A stretch of DNA of 64,000 nucleotides from Celoporthe dispersa (lineage: Eukaryota > Ascomycota > Sordariomycetes > Diaporthales > Cryphonectriaceae). The stretch is from positions 186,001-250,000 of the forward strand of contig WAID01000007.1 in assembly GCA_016584495.1 (NCBI GenBank), written 5' to 3'. Under the pieces are notes generated by a model. The model saw only the letters and a program-made list of their open reading frames with translations, ran no database searches and was not told the DNA's origin. Below, piece by piece: positions 56,952 through 64,000 of the stretch. The number at the start of each line of letters is the position of its first letter. Position 1 is the stretch's first letter. The position numbers were made by a program, and so were the translations under genes.

Positions 56952-57461
56952 GAGAGAGACCGAGAGAGAGAAATGTGTTGAACTTCTGGCCAGCAGGAAA
57001 GCGTGAGGAGAGGAGGGTTCCTCCTGGGTGCGGGTTGGTTGCCTGTCCGCTGGTGTGCTTGGGGGGTTCCGTCACTGGTCTCACCTGCGGCTGCGGGGGA
57101 CTAGCGAGCAGGCAGGCTGGCAGGTTTAGGGGGGGGGTGTGTCAAGCATGCAGGTCGCGACTTGGGCGTCGCTGGCTCTCTCGCTTGTTGTTCGCTCCGT
57201 AAAAGAAAAAGAAAAAAAGAGAGACCAAAAAAAAAAGAAAAAGATTGGGAAAGAAACGAGATTTCTGGGATCGTCGCAGCTGCAGACCAAGCGAGGGGGG
57301 TTACACAGAAGAAAAAGGTTCGACGGCCTCACACGACAGGGTAGGATTGATGAGATGATGGAAGATTGATGTGGGAAGAGGCAACCTTCACGAGGTCGAA
57401 GGAGGAACGTTGTTGTAAAGGTACTGAATTAGCAGCAGCAGCAGGTCGCCAAGGTGCGGCA

Positions 57462-57497
57462 GTGGCAGCAGTAGTGGCAGCAGTAGGGGCAGCAGTG
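57462..57497. repeat. 12-bp minisatellite, three units
   Basis: Three tandem copies of GTGGCAGCAGTA, the third with two changes. Confidence 0.85.
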
Positions 57498-58104
57498 GTG
57501 GGCGTCTTTTAGTTTCCGGGCGGCGAAGGAGGGGCAGGGATGGATGGGATTGTGATGGGTGGGTGGCAGGGATGGATGGAGTGCATGGATAAGTACATCG
57601 TACTGCTGTGCTGCTACGAAACGTACTATGTACTGGTCAAAAGGCAGCAGGAAACAAGACGGACTGCAGGTGGATGGCCCTAGCCTTTCCCCCGCCCCAC
57701 TCCCTGTCCCGCCCCAGCGCGGTTGCTGCTGCACTGCTCGGAGGCGCCTTCAGCAACAGTGCGTGCGTGTGGGTCCCCCACCCACAAGTACCCAAGTACT
57801 TGGTCCTACAGGCAAATCGCCAGTTTTTTTTTTTGGGTTACAAATCTACAGACATGATAAGACATGTAGAGTAGAATACTACATTCTTGAAAATAAAAAG
57901 AAAAAAAAGAAAAAAAAGGAAAAAGGAAAAGGAAGGAAGAAAAGAAGAAAGAAAAGAAGGAAGAAATAGAGGAAGAAGAGAGGAGGGGAGAGGAGAGAAC
58001 AGGAGGGAGTTCTTGACAGCTGATGGTGGACAGGCTGGGACAGACTCTGTACTGAGCCTGGGTGGGAAGGGAGAGAGAAAAGAAAACAAAAAGAAAGAGA
58101 AGTA

Positions 58105-58110
<6 letters not shown>

Positions 58111-58162
<52 letters not shown>
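58111..58162. repeat. (AG)26 microsatellite
   Basis: The longest perfect dinucleotide array of the window. It follows a 230-base purine-rich stretch, so the + strand is almost free of pyrimidines from about 57890 to 57990 and again here. Confidence 0.95.
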
Positions 58163-58166
<4 letters not shown>

Positions 58167-58378
58167 TCTTGTTCTACACACGGTGACGGGACCAGGATAC
58201 CGAGCACAGAGAGGAGCACAAAAGAATACGAGAACGCTGGGTTAAGTACCTGAAAGAACTCTCTGCACAGCAGCACATGTTGCGTCTCGAGATTTTGTTG
58301 AGCTGAAGAAGGGAAGGGGGAGGGGGCGTGTGGAAACTGATAAGACAAGGCAGAGAAGTGCCATGCGCGTGCATGCAG

Positions 58379-58393
58379 ACACACACACACACA

Positions 58394-58427
<34 letters not shown>
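58379..58427. repeat. Compound (AC)9(TC)15 microsatellite
   Basis: An AC array passes directly into a TC array, 217 bases right of the (AG)26 array, which makes the two regions partly complementary (AG versus TC). Confidence 0.9.
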
Positions 58428-58434
<7 letters not shown>

Positions 58435-58796
58435 CAAATACAAGGAATTACTCATTTTACATATACTTCCGCCACAGGGCTGCTGCTGGGGCTGAACAAC
58501 AAGACTGTCTCCATCCAGAGAGGTCCTCCTGCCACAGATACCGACCCGCGCGAAACACACAAAAACTAAAGGGCAAAGGGGGGGGGGGCCTTCGAGAATG
58601 ATTCCGAGCCGGGTGTGGGTTTTCCACGAGACATTTGGATGGAGAGGGATCCACTGATCGATCCACCTGGGGGCGCGGCGACTTACCGCACGATAGAGAG
58701 CGCACCACATGCAACCACAGCACATGGCTTTTTGGGCGGTGTCGCCCCTCGCACAGGACACCTGAGGCCCAACCATTCCGGTCCATGCATCGTACC

Positions 58797-58818
58797 CCAT
58801 CCATCCATCCATCCATCC
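58797..58818. repeat. (CCAT)5 tetranucleotide repeat
   Basis: Five tandem CCAT units in gene-free DNA. Confidence 0.85.
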
Positions 58819-59948
58819 ACCTGCACAGGCTGCTACACAGTACACAGACAGGCTGTCGACAGGATCCTATGATCTGTCTGTCTCTGCAAAGGAAAGCTGA
58901 AATGATTAGTCCCCTCTTCCTGATGCAGGGTCATCGCGGCCTCGAGAGAGGAACCCGTCCCGTTCATCAAACCAAGCCTCAAGAGGATTCGCCGCTACGA
59001 GGTTCAACAGATGATTGCAGCTCACTACCCAAAATGGCGGTCCCTGAAAGCCTATCTGGGCACAGACCTCAAAAAGAAATAAAATAGATTTAAAAAAAAG
59101 GTGCTGCTCACCATGACATCTCGACATGTAAGTCGGGGGGCCGGCTTGCTCCCACCTAATTTCGCGCGTGGTCTGTCGGAACCTCTCGGATCCGGATGAG
59201 GCTGAGAGAACACAACAAGTAGCCACTACAGTCGAGTCATGACCTCTTTTCTCTCTCACACACGTCATGGTAAAAGGAGAGGCGAGATGGTTATTGACAT
59301 GTGCTAGAGCAGATCCGCTGGACAAGACAAGACGGGCCGGTTCAGAGCTCATCGCGTACTCCTTGTCCTCACCGAGCTCATCCTCTCCGCCTCATTCTTG
59401 ATTTATATACACATGCATATGCATGTATATGTATATGTATATATATATAATATAATATATGAAAAAAGATAGGAGGAAGGGAAAAAAAAAAGAAACAAGA
59501 AAGTTGACAGGTTATATACAATGCCAACTGAGCGAGGACCCCTCACTCCCCCCCCCCCCAAAATCCACAGTAGCAGGTCCCAAATGTCTCCTCGCCCTGT
59601 CCGGTCTGGTTGTCAGACGCCGCCCAGCTCACCAGCTACGCTGCTGGGCGAGAGGGCCATGGCTACAGCTACACGGCCCGGGCCCTGGCTGGCTCTTTTT
59701 TCTTCCTTTCTTTCTATGGCTCGCCCTACACAGTGCAGGACAAGACAGGCATGAAACCTGGCAGGGGTGGCAACCCGTCCAGTTCTGTCCTCAAGAGGCA
59801 TGTGAACAGTGGTGGCCACATGGCATCACATGGACAAGGTCAAAAAGACAGATACTTTGGCCTCCCGAGCGGGCGATATCCATCACAAGACCCCCCCCCC
59901 AAGCCCTTGATCACCACCAGACCAGAACGGCAGTATCCCGTCTCCTCC

Positions 59949-62900
59949 TCACCCAAAAACATCACTCACGTACCGGTCCTCCTTCTGCCGCAGGACCCAC
60001 GCCTCCGCCGCCTCCTCCCCAACCTCAGGATGCGCCTCCCGATAGACCCTCACACACACCTCGTGCACGCTTCGCCCCAGCCGGGCCGCACTCCCACAGA
60101 CCAGGATTCGGGCTCCCTGCCTGAAGAGGTCCTTCAGCGCCTCCCTACAGTCCCACAGAACCTCGTCCACATGCGCCGTCTTCTGCTGCTGCTGCTGCTG
60201 CTGCCCTTCCCCGGCGGCGCCCTCCTCGAGAACGCCGTCCTCACCACCACAACCCCCGCAGCCTCCCAGCCAGCCAGCTCCTCCCCGTACAAAAGTCCTC
60301 CTCCGGGTCCCGACACCCATAAAAGAGCACCGCAGGGCCCAGGGCCTCGGGACCACCCCTCGCCTCCGCAATGGCCGCCCGCTCCTGGATGAAGGCCCGC
60401 ATGGGCGCGATCCCCGTGCCCGCGGCGATCAAGATGACGGGCGTTCTTGGATCCTGCGGCAGGCGGAACTTGGCGTTGGTGGAGCGGACGGTGCAGCGCA
60501 GGAGGGACCCAGCAGGGAGGTTGGCGAGGTACGTGCTGGCCACTCCGTGGAAGATGCGGCCGCTGCCGGACAGGGCGGGTGCGCCGTCGAAGACGTCGTA
60601 GGTGATGGAGCACGTCAGGGAGCTGCTGCTGCCTGCGCCGCCGTCTGCTGTCGCCTCGGGAGAGCTGCTGGCAGGGGCACCAGAGCCCGGGACGGGAGGA
60701 CAGGCCAGGGGCGACGAGGAGATGGAGTACTGCCGTGGGGCCAGCGGCTGCAGCATGGACACGTACTCGGCGAGGGAGAGCCTGCAGTCGGGAAAGTCCT
60801 CGAGGAGGTCGAGGACGGACGCGCGCCTCTCCAGGACCTTGCTGCGATACATGGCCTCGTCGGAGGCGAGGGCCCTCAGCAGCCCTCCTTCTCCACCGCC
60901 CTCGCCGCTGGGCATCTTCTCTGCCAGTGTGGCCACCTGGCGCTGAGACGCCGGCGTGGCGAGCTCAACGCGCGCCCCGAAGAGCTCAGCCGCCGTGACG
61001 TAGTCGCCCTGTGCCCCGTCGTCAGCATGCACATACACACACACACACACATTGATGCGGCCTGAAGACAACAGAACCACGACATACATGTGTCGTCAGG
61101 TACCCCTTGTTCGTCCCCGACACCGCCAGCAGGTCATCAGGATGCAGGCCAAACCGGCTCATGACCCGCCGCACGCCCTCGCGGGGGTTGAGGGGCAGCA
61201 CGGCCAGGTACTCGCCGCTCCTATACGTCGTCCCGGGAGGGAGGAGCACTTCCATATGCTTCTTCTGGGGGCCGACAGCGCCCCTCTTGACCAGCTCCCT
61301 GTTGACTAGGACCAGCCCCGTGCTGATGTCGCCCCCGGCGAGTCTCGCGGGCGTCTCGGGGTGGACGACCTCCACCCTCAGCTCCTTCTCTTCGTCCCTG
61401 ACCGCAGACGTGGCCCCGCTGAGCTTGCGGATGACGGGGAACAGCTCGGCCTTCCAGGCCTCGTACGGCCCGAGCACATCCTCGCTGACGTCCACCAGGC
61501 CGATGGGCAGGAGGCGCGTGGCCCCCAGCCTCTCCAGCAGCCCGTCGATGAGCTTGGGGATCCGGTGGAAGGTGGCCACCCACTCCTTGTTGCCGGCGCC
61601 CAGGACCGCGAACCGAACGCCCCGGAGCGCGCCGCTCCCCCTGCCCGCCGCCGCGAGGCCCTCCAGCCACGCGACGAAGAGCCTGGCGTTGTCTGCCGGC
61701 TGGCCCTCAAAGGAGGACGCGAGGATTAGGACGGGCTTGTCGGTAGGGGAGGTGCTCGACGGCCTCGTCTAGGCTGCGGACGCCCTCGGGGACGCTGAGG
61801 CCAAAGCTGGGCGCAGACGTCTGCATGTCCTCGGCATAGGCCTTGCAGGTGCCCGTGTTGCCACCATAAAAGATGGCAAGGGGCTTGAGGTTGTCGTTCC
61901 CACCACCACCAGCAGCAGCCTTGGACCCGGAGCCCTCGGTATGTCCTGGCCGGCCCGTGGATGGATAGATCTTATCACCATGAGGAGCGCCAGGAAGCCC
62001 AACCATCTACCGTCCCAGGGCATTAGCGCGCGGTCAGGGAGGCTGGCATGCACAGCAAGAGGTCGAGAAACTGCTCACCCGGTCCTTTCCCGGCCTCCGC
62101 CGAGCCCTGAACCTGAAGCCATCAGGCTTGACGGTGATGGTCGCCTTGAGCCGCAGCTCGTAGCTCGGGTCCGCCATCTCAAAGTTGAACCTCTGCAGCA
62201 TCAGCGCCCAGCAGATGATCATCTCCTGCTCGGCGATGGCCCGCCCAGGACACCCGCGCGCACCCGTGCCGAAGGGCTTCCATGCGTTGGGCAGCAGGCT
62301 CTCCCACCCGCCGTTCAGGAAGCGCTCCGGTCGGAACACATCCGGGTCGGGGCCGTAGACGGCTGGATCGTGGTGGAGCCCGTTGAGGTTGCAGAGGATG
62401 GCCTCGTCCGGGCGGATCTTGTACTTCCCGCCGAGGACCGTGTCCCGCTTGCTGTGTCGCCGGAAGGCCAGGATGGGGCCTTGGAAGCGCAACGTCTCGC
62501 GCAGCGTGGCCCACAGGTAGGGGAGCCTGTTGAGGTGCTCGAGCTCGATGGCGTTGTCCCCCAGCACCTCGTCCACCTCCTGCTGGCACTTCTGCAGCAC
62601 ATGAGGGTTCTTGAGGAGGTTCACCACTGCAAGGCTCGAGGCGGTCAGTGAGATCGGAAAGAAAAGGGCGACAGTGGACGGGCTGTCTCACTCATGAAGT
62701 TGACCGTTCCGCTTGTCGTTTCATGCCCGGCGATCTGATCAGCCAGGCGTCAGTCGGTTTCTAGGCACAAGAAAGGGAGGGAGGGAGGGAGAGAGAGAGA
62801 GAAAACGTTGTGTAAAGAGTACGCACCAGAAAGGTAATAAGCTCGTTCTGGATCAGCTCATCAGACCTGCTCCCAGCGTTAGCCAGCGGGGCATACATCC

Positions 62901-64000
62901 ACCCCTCTCCCCAAGGCTCACAAGTCCAGCTCACATCTGCTCCCCCGAGACGGGATCCTTCCCGTGGATCATGACGTTCAGGAGATCCGCCAGCTCAGGC
63001 CGAGGGTGGGCCCTCCCGCTCCGCGACGATCCTATCCGCCACCCCCTTCATGTAGTCCACATCCTCCTGGTACTTTGCGTCGCGAGAACACCCGCAGCCT
63101 GTTCTCGAGGGCCATCCGGTTCGTCATCTTGCCCGCCTCCACCAGCGCGTCCGCCATGGCCACGCAGAACCTGGGCATCTCGTCGCTGTAGAAACAGTTG
63201 AAGCGGTAGTTCATGGTCGTGAGCCCGATCACCTCGTACGTCAGCCTCGAGAAGTCATCAGAGCCCAGGATCTCGTGGTCAGGCCCGAGGCGGTCCTGTA
63301 TGTGTGCGCGCGCGCGTGTGTGTCAGTTGACAGTAGCATTAGTAGCATTAGTAGTAGTAGTGACAGGCTCCTCCAGCAAGGTGGTGGAGAGTTCAGATGC
63401 TTGATCCATCACTTACCCATTTGAGGATCATCTGGGAGACAACATCGACCATCTCTGCAGACCTGTTAGAGATTCTCCTCTGTGCCTAAAGAGAGGGAGA
63501 GGGGGGGAGAGAGAGAAAGAGGATGACTTGCGGTCAAACATGCGTCGTACAGCAATAGGACCCATAGCAGGTATCAAAAGCCGATGAGCCACAAACCACT
63601 CCTTTATGACTTCATCAGCCAAGCGGATCCACCAGCAAGCCCTAGAGGATATGTGTATATATATATATATATAAAGGAAAGAGAGAAGAGAAGAAAAAAA
63701 GTATCTCTCTTACATGCTCATCCGAGTGAGCAGAGAACAACCCGGACCCGATCAGCCCCCGTAGGGTCTGTAGGTTCCCCGAGCTGATCTTCTCGAACCG
63801 GGCCTCGTCACAGACCTCATCGATGAGATCCCGGCTGGAGATGACGATCGTGGTCCCGCCCAGGAGCCTCAGCTTGTAGATGGGGCCGTACATGTCCGCC
63901 AGGCGCCAGATGCCCGACATGAAGAAGCCCGGGTCGATCTCCCCGGTGTTACCCAGCAGCCAGCGCTCGGGTGGCTGCGGGATCGGGTCCCCGGGCCCAT
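59949..64000 (-). CDS. Self-sufficient cytochrome P450-reductase fusion, CYP505 type (start at or beyond the window edge)
   Basis: The product is a P450BM3/P450foxy-like enzyme hydroxylating fatty acids or related lipids with NADPH. In order: PPERWLLGNTGEIDPG, PIYKLRLLGG, EWFVAHRLLIPAMGP, the I-helix AGHETTSGTVNF, ETLR, the heme loop FGTGARGCPGRA (Cys near 408); then FMN domain IFYGGNTGTCKAYAEDM (from about 500), FAD motif RQYSISSSP, NADPH motifs AAGTGIAPMRAFIQER and LFYGCRDPEEDF, and the end RYVSDVFG. Nine exons are inferred (64000-63714, 63601-63528, 63462-63417, 63295-62935, 62866-62827, 62734-62692, 62626-62079, 62006-61088, 61008-59949). Corrections needed: extra base about 63081-63083, extra in 63008-63010, extra in G4 61746-61749, missing in A4 60301-60304, missing about 60222-60228, and perhaps one missing in C4 63989-63992. 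The last three bases of the window read ATG on this strand and could be the start, giving 1125 residues. Confidence 0.9.

Larger units (their letters stand above)
56424..59948. other. 3.5 kb spacer upstream of the DUF1765 gene
   Basis: It contains the DUF1765 promoter and the 3' region of the P450 fusion. It is dense in tandem repeats (listed separately), poly-purine DNA at 57890-57985, an AT-only stretch at 59400-59460, and A runs. Short ORFs are repeat-derived. No gene is seen. Confidence 0.5.

Noticed and set aside
1..64000. Programmed ribosomal frameshifting as the cause of the many frame breaks
   Set aside because: Breaks go both ways, occur at unrelated sites in unrelated housekeeping genes, and lack a shared slippery heptamer or downstream structure.

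Overview
The window is nuclear DNA of a filamentous ascomycete, most likely a Sordariomycete. Coding exons are GC-rich, introns are short (65-154 bases) with GT...AG ends and CTGAC/CTAAC branch sites, and the intergenic DNA is full of simple repeats and homopolymers. I support 13 protein genes, two of them touching the window ends. I found no tRNA, rRNA, CRISPR array or recognisable transposon. All calls come from reading motifs and exon phases by eye; no database search was run.

Left part, mostly + strand: a 5'-truncated zinc alcohol dehydrogenase of the aryl-alcohol type (1-1050), a mitochondrial MaoC/HTD2-like dehydratase (1621-2776), a type II membrane glycosyltransferase with a DDD motif (3569-5063) and the oxysterol-binding protein KES1/OSH4 (6318-7820). 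Fructose-bisphosphate aldolase FBA1 (8760-9948, -) and the succinate dehydrogenase flavoprotein SDH1 (11982-14458, +) diverge from a shared 2.0 kb spacer. Next is a 996-codon polytopic GT90/CAP10-like glycosyltransferase (15051-18278, -).

Right part, entirely - strand: an 804-residue low-complexity protein of unknown function whose two exons are separated by a 2,489-base intron (21060-25963); a lysine 2,3-aminomutase-like radical SAM enzyme (32457-34289); the vacuolar sorting receptor VPS10 (37411-42034); a secreted SUN-family wall protein (44292-45755); a DUF1765 protein (51970-56423); and a self-sufficient CYP505-type P450-reductase fusion (59949-64000). These genes are separated by large gene-free spacers of 2.2-6.5 kb.

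The genes do not form one obvious pathway. FBA1 and SDH1 are central carbon metabolism; KES1, VPS10, both glycosyltransferases and the SUN protein are secretory or cell-wall functions; the ADH, aminomutase and P450 fusion are accessory metabolism.

The dominant anomaly is that nine of the 13 genes carry single-base frameshifts, 22-23 in all, mostly at G/C runs. They include the respiratory gene SDH1 and VPS10. Correcting each by one base makes exon phases, stop codons and family C-termini agree. I read these mainly as consensus errors of the assembly, not gene decay. Other points worth checking are the 2.5 kb intron, a perfect 24-bp palindrome at 35411-35434, and the polytopic GT90 fusion.
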